A stretch of 9,428 bases of DNA, taken from Anaerolineales bacterium. GTDB lineage: Bacteria; Chloroflexota; Anaerolineae; Anaerolineales; JABWBV01. The notes under the pieces are model-generated. The model made no database searches. It was not told the origin of the DNA and worked only from the letters and a program-made list of their open reading frames with translations. The position numbers and the translations under genes are program-made. Position 1 is the first letter of the stretch; every line of letters begins with the position of its first letter. Below, one piece after another: positions 1 to 5,980 of this stretch. The DNA lies in the NCBI GenBank assembly GCA_027019845.1, contig JALUWE010000353.1:1-9428 (forward strand). Direction: 5' to 3'.

Positions 1-1
1 C

Positions 2-1876
2 CCGGCGGAACAACTGGCAATCATTCGCAAGAAAGCACAAAAATTGATGCAAAAAATGCGCCTCTATTGGCGCGAAACATTAATGCCCCAACTGATCGAC
101 GAGGGCATTCACGTCTTGAATTACGACCAACTCAACGACAAACAGCGCGACAATGTACAAGATTACTTCGACAATATCATCTTCCCGGTGCTCACTCCCC
201 TGGCATTCGACCCGGGGCACCCCTTTCCGCACATCTCCAATCTAAGCCTCAACCTGGCCGTGCTGATCCGGGATGAGCAGGGAGACAAACGCTTTGCGCG
301 CGTCAAAGTTCCTGCCACCCTCCCCCGCCTGGTGCCGCTCAAACGCTCTTCCGGCGGTGTACGCAAAGACGGCACCGTCCCTTTCAAACATTATTTTGTG
401 TGGATCGAGCAGGTCATTGCAGCCAATTTGAGCAAACTCTTCCCCGGGATGGAAGTGATCGAATCACACCTGTTCCGGATCATCCGCAATGCGGATATGG
501 AAATTCAGGAACTGGAGGCCGACGATCTGCTGGAGACCATGGCAGCCACCATTCGAGACCGGCGGTTTGGCTCCATCGTCCACCTGGCGATCAACGCGCA
601 GATGCCCAAAGAACTGCGCAACATCCTGATCGAAAACCTGGAAATGGACCCCAAAGACGTGTACGTGCTCGACAACCCGCTTGGGTACAGCAGTCTGATG
701 GCCCTGTACAACATCGATCGCTACGATCTGAAAGTTCCTCCCCACTTCCCCTCTCCGCCCCAGCCCTTACGAGGCGAGCACTTCGACGGCAACATTTTTG
801 CAAGTATCCGCAGAGAAAACATACTCCTCCACCACCCTTACGATTCTTTTACGCCGGTCATCGAATTTCTGGAAACCGCCTCCCGGGACCCGAACGTGCT
901 GGCCATCAAACAAACGTTGTACCGGGTCGGTCGTAACTCGCCCATCGTGAACGCTTTGCTAGAAGCCCGCCGCGACCACGGCAAACAGGTAGCGGTGCTG
1001 GTCGAATTGAAAGCCCGCTTCGACGAAGAGAGCAACATCGGCTGGGCGCGCAAACTGGAACGCGAAGGCGTTCACGTCACTTATGGGCTGCTAGGCCTAA
1101 AAACACACTCCAAAATTCTACTGGTCGTGCGCAAGGAAGGGGAGAGCATCCGGCGTTACCTGCACCTGGGAACCGGTAATTACAACCACATCACCGCCCA
1201 GGCCTATGAAGATTTGGGCTTGCTGACCTGCGATGATGACCTGGGCGCGGACGCAACCGACCTGTTCAACTACCTGACCGGTTACTCTGCAAAAAAAGAC
1301 TATCGTAAAATGTTGGTGGCCCCTGTCAATCTGCGCAGCCGCATGGAGGCTCTGATCCGGCGCGAGATCGAACATCAAAAGAACGGCAAAGGCGGGCATA
1401 TCATCTTCAAAATGAATCAACTGGTGGACAAACCCATGATCCGCTTGCTTTATGAGGCTTCCCGCGCGGGTGTACAGATCGATCTCATTGTGCGCGGCAT
1501 CTGCTGCCTGCGTCCCGGGGTAAAAGGCGTCAGCGAAAACATCCGCCTGGTGAGCATTATCGGACGTTTCCTGGAACACAGCCGCATCTATTACTTTCGC
1601 AATGCGGGGGAAGAGGAAATTTACATCGGCAGCGCGGATTTGATGCCCCGCAATCTGAACCGCCGCGTAGAGGTTCTGTTCCCCATCGAAACGCCGCAGA
1701 TGATTCGCCACATCCGCACCGACATCCTGCAAATTTACCTCTCCGACAACGTCAAGGCGCGCCTGATGCGGCCAGATGGCTCTTATAAACGCATCAAACC
1801 CGAGGACAACGGTAAAGAGCCACTCAACGCCCAGGAGTGGTTCATAAAACAACGCACCCTCACCCATGCCCGCTGA
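2..1876 (+). CDS. ppk: Polyphosphate kinase 1 (PPK1), 5' end cut off by the window
   Basis: This enzyme reversibly transfers the terminal phosphate of ATP to inorganic polyphosphate through a phosphohistidine, usually at the inner face of the membrane. The frame is open from the window edge, so the ATG at 44 is internal. The visible part is 624 residues. Three landmark histidines are present: THSK (codon 1106-1108), HLGTGNYN (1163-1165) and LEHSRIYYF (1577-1579). Their spacings of 19 and 138 residues equal those of H435, H454 and H592 in the E. coli enzyme, which implies that only about 66 N-terminal residues are missing. Arginines in TLYRVG and LKARFDEESN match the phosphate/Mg-binding arginines near R375 and R405. 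The head domain and both phospholipase-D-like C-terminal domains are complete, ending at TGA 1874-1876. The phosphate permease downstream supports a shared role in phosphate storage. A 377-bp gap with a terminator candidate suggests separate transcription. Confidence 0.96.
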   Translation, partial: PAEQLAIIRKKAQKLMQKMRLYWRETLMPQLIDEGIHVLNYDQLNDKQRDNVQDYFDNIIFPVLTPLAFDPGHPFPHISNLSLNLAVLIRDEQGDKRFARVKVPATLPRLVPLKRSSGGVRKDGTVPFKHYFVWIEQVIAANLSKLFPGMEVIESHLFRIIRNADMEIQELEADDLLETMAATIRDRRFGSIVHLAINAQMPKELRNILIENLEMDPKDVYVLDNPLGYSSLMALYNIDRYDLKVPPHFPSPPQPLRGEHFDGNIFASIRRENILLHHPYDSFTPVIEFLETASRDPNVLAIKQTLYRVGRNSPIVNALLEARRDHGKQVAVLVELKARFDEESNIGWARKLEREGVHVTYGLLGLKTHSKILLVVRKEGESIRRYLHLGTGNYNHITAQAYEDLGLLTCDDDLGADATDLFNYLTGYSAKKDYRKMLVAPVNLRSRMEALIRREIEHQKNGKGGHIIFKMNQLVDKPMIRLLYEASRAGVQIDLIVRGICCLRPGVKGVSENIRLVSIIGRFLEHSRIYYFRNAGEEEIYIGSADLMPRNLNRRVEVLFPIETPQMIRHIRTDILQIYLSDNVKARLMRPDGSYKRIKPEDNGKEPLNAQEWFIKQRTLTHAR

Positions 1877-2033
1877 TCTCGCTTACCCCATGCTGGAATC
1901 CGGCCCCGGTATCTTCCCGCCAGACAACATGGCAGCAGGCTGAACACCTTCTCCCAGGCCTGGGAACAATTCAACCGCATCGAACTTCGCAGAAAGCTGG
2001 CGCTGGCCACCGCTGCGCTTTAGGCATGAGACC

Positions 2034-2051
2034 CAAAACCCGCGGGTTTTG
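2034..2051. terminator. Palindromic, possibly bidirectional terminator after ppk
   Basis: CAAAACCCGCGGGTTTTG is a perfect 18-bp palindrome. As RNA it can fold into a stem of about seven pairs around a CGCG loop, with four A's before it and four T's at its end on either strand. It lies about 160 bases past the ppk stop. The U-run is short and part of the stem, so termination is inferred. A repeat element or a dimer-binding site are alternatives. Confidence 0.45.
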
Positions 2052-2235
2052 CAAACACCGGGGGTGATATGTTGATAAAGAGGGACATTCCAGCTCTCTG
2101 GTAAAATCTGCAACCCGATAATGGATTCTGCCGCCAGCATCCTTCCATAAGCGAACTGCGTTCGTTCTTCGCTGGGGAGGCTCAATCGTCTGTGTCCCGG
2201 GTACACAACCCCCTCGATGTCCCCATGCCGCTTTA

Positions 2236-2244
2236 TGCTACAAT
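2236..2244 (+). promoter_or_regulatory. Extended -10 promoter for pit, probable leaderless start
   Basis: TGCTACAAT is an extended -10 box (TGn plus a 5/6 match to TATAAT). It ends nine bases before the pit ATG at 2254. A start site at the usual distance would fall at about 2250-2252, leaving almost no 5' UTR. There is no Shine-Dalgarno sequence in CCTGCCAAC just before the ATG. The -35 region is weak, as is common with extended -10 promoters. Confidence 0.5.
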
Positions 2245-2253
2245 CCTGCCAAC

Positions 2254-3243
2254 ATGAATAACCAAGCGTTGATCATCACTCTTATCGTTCTCGCCCTGAG
2301 CTTTGACTTCCTCAACGGCTTCCACGATAGCGCTAATGTGGTCGCCACCATGATCTCCTCCCGGGCGATGAGTCCCCGGGCCGCTCTGACCATCGCTGCG
2401 CTGGCGGATTTCGCGGGGCCTTTTCTTTTCGGCGTAGCCGTCGCCAAAACGGTGGGAAAAGAAATCGCGCCCCCCGAACTGATCACCATCCAGGTCGTGT
2501 TTGCAGCGCTGTTGAGTGCAAGTGCCTGGAACATTTTTACCTGGTACTTAGCCATCCCGTCCAGTTCTTCGCACGCCCTCATCGGCGGCATCCTGGGAGC
2601 AGTGCTGATTGGCGCGGGCGCGCAGGCCATTCGCATGGAGGGCGTGTGGAAGGTGGCCTTAGCACTGTTCATCTCCCCTCTGATTGGTTTCGCCGTCGGC
2701 ATGGTCGCCATGCGCCTGATTCTATGGCTGGCCCGTAGTGCCACACCAAAAGCCAACATCTTTTTCAAGATAGCGCAACTGCCCACAGCGGTAGCCCTGG
2801 CCTTGAGCCACGGGACCAACGGCGCCCAAAAAACCATGGGGGTAATTACGATGGGATTGGTGGTGCTCGGTGTTCAGAAAGATTTTGTCGTCCCCAGTTG
2901 GGTGGTGTTCGCCAGCGCGTCGGCTATTGCGCTGGGGACGGCAACCGGCGCCTGGCGGCTGATCCACACCCTGGGTGCAAAATTTTACCGGGTGCGCCCG
3001 ATTCACAGCTTCACGTCCCAATTGTCCTCCGCGTTCGTGATCCTGGGGGCCTCCGCCTTGGGGGGGCCGGTCAGCACCACCCATGTGGTCAGCTCCTCGA
3101 TCATCGGAGCAGGCGCGGCACAGCGCAAATCGCAGGTGCGCTGGGGTGTGATGGGAGAGATCATCATGGCCTGGGTCTTGACCGTACCGGCCTCCACCGC
3201 CATTGCCGCGCTGTTTTACCTGCTCATCAATTATTTCATGTGA
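2254..3243 (+). CDS. pit: PiT-family inorganic phosphate permease
   Basis: This is a low-affinity phosphate transporter, an integral membrane protein that moves metal-phosphate or phosphate with a coupling ion. Its 329 residues are almost all hydrophobic segments and match the short bacterial/archaeal PiT form. Both copies of the inverted-repeat signature are visible. The first half has NGFHDSANVVAT (21-32) and PSSSSHALIGG (102-112). The second has SHGTNGAQKTMG (185-196) and GGPVSTTHVVSSSIIG (270-285). Start ATG 2254 gives the normal N-terminus directly before the first membrane segment. It lacks a Shine-Dalgarno sequence and sits just after a -10 box, so translation is probably leaderless. 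The stop is 14 bp from the DUF47 gene, the usual two-gene unit. Whether it prefers phosphate over sulfate is inferred from the motifs and the neighbours ppk and DUF47. Confidence 0.95.
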   Translation: MNNQALIITLIVLALSFDFLNGFHDSANVVATMISSRAMSPRAALTIAALADFAGPFLFGVAVAKTVGKEIAPPELITIQVVFAALLSASAWNIFTWYLAIPSSSSHALIGGILGAVLIGAGAQAIRMEGVWKVALALFISPLIGFAVGMVAMRLILWLARSATPKANIFFKIAQLPTAVALALSHGTNGAQKTMGVITMGLVVLGVQKDFVVPSWVVFASASAIALGTATGAWRLIHTLGAKFYRVRPIHSFTSQLSSAFVILGASALGGPVSTTHVVSSSIIGAGAAQRKSQVRWGVMGEIIMAWVLTVPASTAIAALFYLLINYFM

Positions 3244-3257
3244 AGGGAACAAATATC

Positions 3258-3884
3258 ATGGGCATCTCTGTGTTCAATCGTCCCAAAGAGGACAAATTTA
3301 TCGCTTTGCTGATCGAACAAAGTGAACTGACCGTCGAGGGGTTGGTATTGTTGGAAAAATGTGTCAAAAGCCCCTCCAAAGAAGACGTGGACGAAATTCG
3401 CAGAAAAGAGTACGAGGCGGATGAAGTCCGTAGAATTTTGATCGACGAGCTGCACAACACGTTCGTCACCCCATTCGACCGGGAAGATATTTTCAATCTC
3501 TCCCTGCACATCGACGAGATGGTGGATTATGCCCTGAGCACCATCGAGGAAGTGGATTTGCTGAACGTCAAAGCCGACGATTATCTGCAACAAATGGTCA
3601 ATCTCAACCGGCAGGCCGCGGAAGAGTTGTCCATGGCCATGCACCGCCTATCGAAAAACCCCCGCGTGGCCGGCGACCACGCCCGCCGAGCCAGGAAAAT
3701 CGAAAACGAGGTGGACCGCTTGTACCGGCACGCTATCGCCGATCTGTTTACCAAAGCCAAAGATTTCAAACAAATGATGGTCATGCTGCGTAAGCGTGAG
3801 GTGTATCGCCACGTCTCTAATATGTCGGACCGCGCCAGCGCAGCCGCCAACGTGATCGGCATGGTGGTGATGAAACTGACGTAA
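3258..3884 (+). CDS. DUF47 family PhoU-like accessory protein of the PiT transporter
   Basis: This is a cytoplasmic, all-helical protein of the PhoU-like DUF47 family (Pfam PhoU_div, TIGR00153 type). It is thought to regulate or assist the PiT permease it is encoded with. The product is 208 residues, the usual length. Acidic/charged helices include a DEIRRKEYEADEVRR segment (about 40-54), the family-typical TPFDREDIFNLSLHIDEMVDY (about 67-87), and a second repeat with ARKIENEVDRLYR and the C-terminal REVYRHVSNMSDRASAAANVI. ATG 3258 is preceded by GAAGGG (3242-3247), ten bases upstream and overlapping the end of pit, so translation depends on the pit transcript. An alternative reading of the same frame through pit has no family support. 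It almost certainly forms an operon with pit. Confidence 0.93.
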   Translation: MGISVFNRPKEDKFIALLIEQSELTVEGLVLLEKCVKSPSKEDVDEIRRKEYEADEVRRILIDELHNTFVTPFDREDIFNLSLHIDEMVDYALSTIEEVDLLNVKADDYLQQMVNLNRQAAEELSMAMHRLSKNPRVAGDHARRARKIENEVDRLYRHAIADLFTKAKDFKQMMVMLRKREVYRHVSNMSDRASAAANVIGMVVMKLT

Positions 3885-3897
3885 GGATGGATATTGG

Positions 3898-3975
3898 CAG
3901 TACTTACGCAGTTGAGACCTCACAGGTCTACTACCACACGATGCAGGAAGATTTTACCCAAAATAGATTGCATCC
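3898..3975 (+). repeat. Partial copy A of a dispersed palindromic repeat
   Basis: The segment starts GCAGTACTTACGC, contains the hairpin AGACCT-CAC-AGGTCT (3915-3929), continues through CTACTACCACACG and GGAAGATTTTACCCAAAA, and ends at GATTGCATCC. It matches the reverse complement of 5812-5887 nearly base for base, with a few substitutions and a 2-3 base length change. Only one tip (ACTTACGC) is present here. The sequence after 3975 is unrelated to the other copy, so this is a half or truncated element. Confidence 0.85.
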
Positions 3976-3991
3976 TGAGCGGAGGGCGGGA

Positions 3992-4008
3992 GAGTTCGTG
4001 CCGAACTC
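3992..4008. other. Seven-bp hairpin upstream of the MaoC gene
   Basis: GAGTTCG-TGC-CGAACTC is a perfect 7-bp inverted repeat with a 3-base loop, between repeat copy A and the MaoC gene. No T-run follows, so an intrinsic terminator is unlikely. It could be an operator, part of another small repeat or an mRNA leader structure. Confidence 0.4.
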
Positions 4009-4048
4009 CGTTGGCTCGTAGTCGAAGGATGGAAATCAGGAATCATCG

Positions 4049-4453
4049 ATGAAGATCGGGCAGAAGGCTACCTTATCGAAAACCTTTACCGAAGCGGACA
4101 TCCTGGCGTTCGCCCAAGCATCGGGCGACGAGAATCCCGTCCATCTGGACGAGGCATACGCGGCCACGACGCCCTTTGGCAGGCGCATCGCCCACGGGAT
4201 GCTGGTGGCCGGCCTGATCTCCGCGGTGCTGGGCACGAAATTGCCCGGGCCGGGCACGATTTATCTGGGGCAAGAGCTGCGCTTCAAAAAACCGGTCTAC
4301 ATCGGCGATACCATCACCGCGGTGGTCGAAGTAGAAAAAATCCGCCAGGACAAGCCCATCGCCACCCTGAAAACCGAATGCTACAACCAGCATGATGTCC
4401 TGGTCATCACCGGAACCGCCACCGTTCTGTTTCCCCAATCTGGAAAGGTGTGA
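4049..4453 (+). CDS. MaoC-like hot-dog dehydratase ((R)-enoyl-CoA hydratase type)
   Basis: This 134-residue single hot-dog protein resembles PhaJ-type (R)-specific enoyl-CoA hydratases, which add water to trans-2-enoyl-CoA. The hydratase motif is complete: ASGDENPVHLDEAYA, with candidate catalytic Asp27 and His32 in the G-D-x-N-P-x-H arrangement. RIAHGMLVAGLIS and GPGTIYLGQELRFKKPVYIGDT follow, the latter typical of the substrate-tunnel side of the fold. Start ATG 4049 has AGGA (4038-4041) seven bases upstream. No PHA synthase or beta-oxidation gene is adjacent, so the physiological substrate is unknown. Related MaoC proteins act on other acyl-CoAs. It ends 33 bp from the oppositely oriented lipoprotein gene, with no obvious terminator between them. 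Confidence 0.9.
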   Translation: MKIGQKATLSKTFTEADILAFAQASGDENPVHLDEAYAATTPFGRRIAHGMLVAGLISAVLGTKLPGPGTIYLGQELRFKKPVYIGDTITAVVEVEKIRQDKPIATLKTECYNQHDVLVITGTATVLFPQSGKV

Positions 4454-4486
4454 GGCAATCGTGCACATTGGAGCTTTTGACCTGGC

Positions 4487-5605
4487 TTACGGCAATCCCT
4501 GATGGGTTGCCAGATGAATGTTGGAAAAATAGGGGCTGTTACCCTGCGGCCATGCACCGCCCTCACGCTCCAAAATCTCCAGATACAAGAACAGCGTCCC
4601 CTCGTGGTAAAGCAACTCGGCATACCCTTTGCGCAGCCATTCGACCGGGTACGTTTTTTCGTGGATGACCGGATTGCCCGCATATTTGGACCAGCGAATG
4701 CCATCCTGGCTGAACGCCAACCCATAGCCTTCGGCGCGGCCAATTTTGACATTGCTCTTGTAGAGCATCAGCAACCCGTCGGGGGTCTGCACCACGTGGG
4801 GCTGGAAGACGCGGAACGCGTCCCATTCCCCTTTTTCACCGGGCGACAATACCGGATCACTTTGCGCATACAAGCCGCCGGTGGCCGGGTCGTCGTACTT
4901 GGTCCAGTTTAGGCCGTCGGGGGAGGTGGCCAGGCCGATCATGCGAGTGGCATACAGCTTGTCGGTATCCGCGCCGGCGAAGAACATCAGATAGCCCTGA
5001 TCGGTGCGCAGCACGCTGGGCTGGGTGACGCGGCTGGCGTCCCAGGCGCCTTCCCCTCCGGGGGTGAGCACGAAGCCGGGGTCCAGCGTCCACGGCCCGG
5101 CCGGGCCGGGCGCGGTGGCGCGGCCGATGGCGCCTTTCGCGCCGTCGCGGCCCTCATCGAGGGTGTAGGTATACAACATCCAGGTACCGTCTTCTGCCAC
5201 CACCACGCTGGAGACGAAAAACGTGAACCCTTCGAAAGTTTCCTGCGCGCTGTCCAGAATGGGTTGCTCGGAAACCAGTTCCCAATTGACTCCATCGGCG
5301 GAGACCGCGTAACCCACCGCGACTTTGGCAGGCCAATCTGCAAAACCGTTGAAAAACAGGTGGAATCGGCCTTCGTAGAAGATGACCGCGCCGGGTTCGA
5401 CATTGTCGGCAAACCAGGAGTTTTCAGGGCCGCGGGCAAACACCGGGCCGCTCTGGAGGGGTTGGAAGAACGGCGCGGGAACGGGCGTAGGGCTGGGGGG
5501 CTGCGTAGGCGCGGGGGAAGGCGCCGGCGAGGGCGGAGATGCCGGCTGGCAGGCGACCAACAGGCTCAAAACAGGGAGGAGCATCAAAAAGCGTGCAGGT
5601 TTCAT
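4487..5605 (-). CDS. Secreted lipoprotein with GH43-like beta-propeller repeats
   Basis: This is a predicted lipoprotein of 372 residues. A positively charged start and hydrophobic core (MKPARFLMLLPVLSLLVAC) end in a lipobox with lipidated Cys19. Next comes a Pro/Ser/Ala-rich linker of about 30 residues (SPAPSPAPTQPPSPTPVPAP) that would hold the domain off the membrane. The rest has at least four repeats of the form GYAVSADGVNWELV, GRATAPGPAGPWTL, GLATSPDGLNWTKY and GLAFSQDGIRWSKY, each followed by a PIL/FVL/PVL/PVI-type turn. This blade pattern belongs to five-bladed propellers of the GH43/GH32/GH130 (glycosidase/sucrase) superfamily. I cannot place a full catalytic triad, so a glycan hydrolase, phosphorylase or a binding protein are all possible. 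ATG 5605 is chosen over ATG 5656 because it gives a clean signal peptide and sits just after a -10 box. Confidence 0.82.
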   Translation of the reverse strand: MKPARFLMLLPVLSLLVACQPASPPSPAPSPAPTQPPSPTPVPAPFFQPLQSGPVFARGPENSWFADNVEPGAVIFYEGRFHLFFNGFADWPAKVAVGYAVSADGVNWELVSEQPILDSAQETFEGFTFFVSSVVVAEDGTWMLYTYTLDEGRDGAKGAIGRATAPGPAGPWTLDPGFVLTPGGEGAWDASRVTQPSVLRTDQGYLMFFAGADTDKLYATRMIGLATSPDGLNWTKYDDPATGGLYAQSDPVLSPGEKGEWDAFRVFQPHVVQTPDGLLMLYKSNVKIGRAEGYGLAFSQDGIRWSKYAGNPVIHEKTYPVEWLRKGYAELLYHEGTLFLYLEILEREGGAWPQGNSPYFSNIHLATHQGLP

Positions 5606-5612
5606 CTGTGCA

Positions 5613-5618
5613 ATTGTA
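5613..5618 (-). promoter_or_regulatory. -10 box for the lipoprotein gene, probable leaderless start
   Basis: On the minus strand this reads TACAAT, ending seven bases before the chosen ATG (5605). The expected transcription start coincides with, or lies one base from, the ATG. No Shine-Dalgarno sequence precedes the ATG. A weak -35 (TTCAGC, 16-bp spacing, 5635-5640) is present. The geometry matches the pit promoter. Confidence 0.45.
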
Positions 5619-5679
5619 ACGTAAAGGTTGGAACGCTGAAGGAGAAGTGCTACCATTTTCAGCAGAGCACAGTGACAAG

Positions 5680-5713
5680 TCTGCGTAATCTGTGTAATCT
5701 GCGTAATCTGCGG
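5680..5713. repeat. 9-bp tandem repeat (CTGCGTAAT)
   Basis: CTGCGTAAT (5681-5689), CTGTGTAAT (5690-5698) and CTGCGTAAT (5699-5707) are followed by a decaying fourth unit CTGCGGTT. The reverse strand reads GATTACGCAGATTACACAG, a form I remember from intergenic DNA of several environmental bacterial phyla. It lies upstream of the lipoprotein gene and just left of the MITE-like element. Confidence 0.85.
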
Positions 5714-5745
5714 TTGAAAACAATGCGGAGACTCCGATCTACTGA

Positions 5746-5886
5746 TAAGGACTTACGCACTTGAAAAGTCGCACCCGGACCTCACAGGTCTCAAAGCGCA
5801 TGGGGACGCCCGGATGCAATCTGTTTTGGGTAAAATCTTCCTGCAGCGTGTGGTAGTAGACCTGTGAGGTCTCAGCGTAAGTACTG
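5746..5886. mobile_element. MITE-like element, copy B of the dispersed repeat (141 bp)
   Basis: The tips are imperfect 12-bp terminal inverted repeats: AAGGACTTACGC (5747-5758) and GCGTAAGTACTG (5875-5886), with the inner eight bases ACTTACGC/GCGTAAGT perfect. Inside each tip is a short palindrome, GACCT-CAC-AGGTC (5778-5790) and AGACCT-GTG-AGGTCT (5858-5872). The element is flanked by CTACTGA on both sides (5739-5745 and 5887-5893), a candidate 7-bp target duplication. It encodes no protein, so it would be non-autonomous. The right 75 bases match copy A in reverse, and that match ends within one base of the inferred tip, which supports the boundary. The parent transposase family is not identified. 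Confidence 0.65.
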
Positions 5887-5941
5887 CTACTGAATTTCGA
5901 TCGACTGACTTTGTCCTGGCACAAGCACCACCCGCGCAGTT

Positions 5942-5952
5942 TGTGATAAGAT
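5942..5952 (+). promoter_or_regulatory. Possible promoter of ctaA
   Basis: TGTGATAAGAT contains a TG followed by a -10-like hexamer (GATAAG or TAAGAT, each a 4/6 match). It is 28 bases before the ctaA ATG and upstream of its Shine-Dalgarno sequence. No good -35 is seen, so this is only the best candidate in the gap between the repeat element and the gene. Confidence 0.3.
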
Positions 5953-5980
5953 TCCCTCACTTCAATTTGGAGAAAGGTAC

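Larger units (their letters stand above)
1877..2253. other. Intergenic spacer between ppk and pit
   Basis: No convincing gene is present. The first 147 bases stay open in the ppk frame after its TGA, up to TAG at 2021-2023, and translate to protein-like text (for example SQAWEQFNRIELRRKLAL). This could be a decayed or read-through remnant, but no family is recognised. The spacer then holds an 18-bp palindrome (2034-2051), a weak extended -10 box TGGTAAAAT (2099-2107), a 6-bp hairpin AGCGAA/TTCGCT with a 12-base loop (2150-2173), and the pit promoter near its right end. Confidence 0.6.

Noticed and set aside
1118..1867. A 249-codon minus-strand frame inside ppk
   Set aside because: It overlaps the conserved PPK1 C-terminal domains. 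It shows no recognisable protein features and no ribosome site.
2072..2107. TTGATA...TAAAAT as a standard promoter
   Set aside because: The spacing is 24 bases, too long for a sigma-70 promoter. Only the extended -10 reading TGGTAAAAT remains, and it is weaker than the box next to pit.
2898..3257. Extension of the DUF47 frame upstream through pit to an ATG at 2898
   Set aside because: The extra 120 residues overlap the PiT second signature and have no family match. ATG 3258 with GAAGGG upstream gives the normal family N-terminus.
4454..4486. Terminator between the convergent MaoC and lipoprotein genes
   Set aside because: Only a short CAAT/ATTG pair around GTGCAC is present, with no stable stem followed by a T-run.
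5606..5656. Longer lipoprotein start at 5656
   Set aside because: It would bury the signal peptide behind 17 extra residues and place the start upstream of the -10 box. ATG 5605 gives a standard lipoprotein signal.
3895..5890. CRISPR-like repeats
   Set aside because: The two related copies are inverted and 1.8 kb apart, and the 9-bp array has no spacers. Neither has repeat-spacer periodicity, and no cas gene is present.
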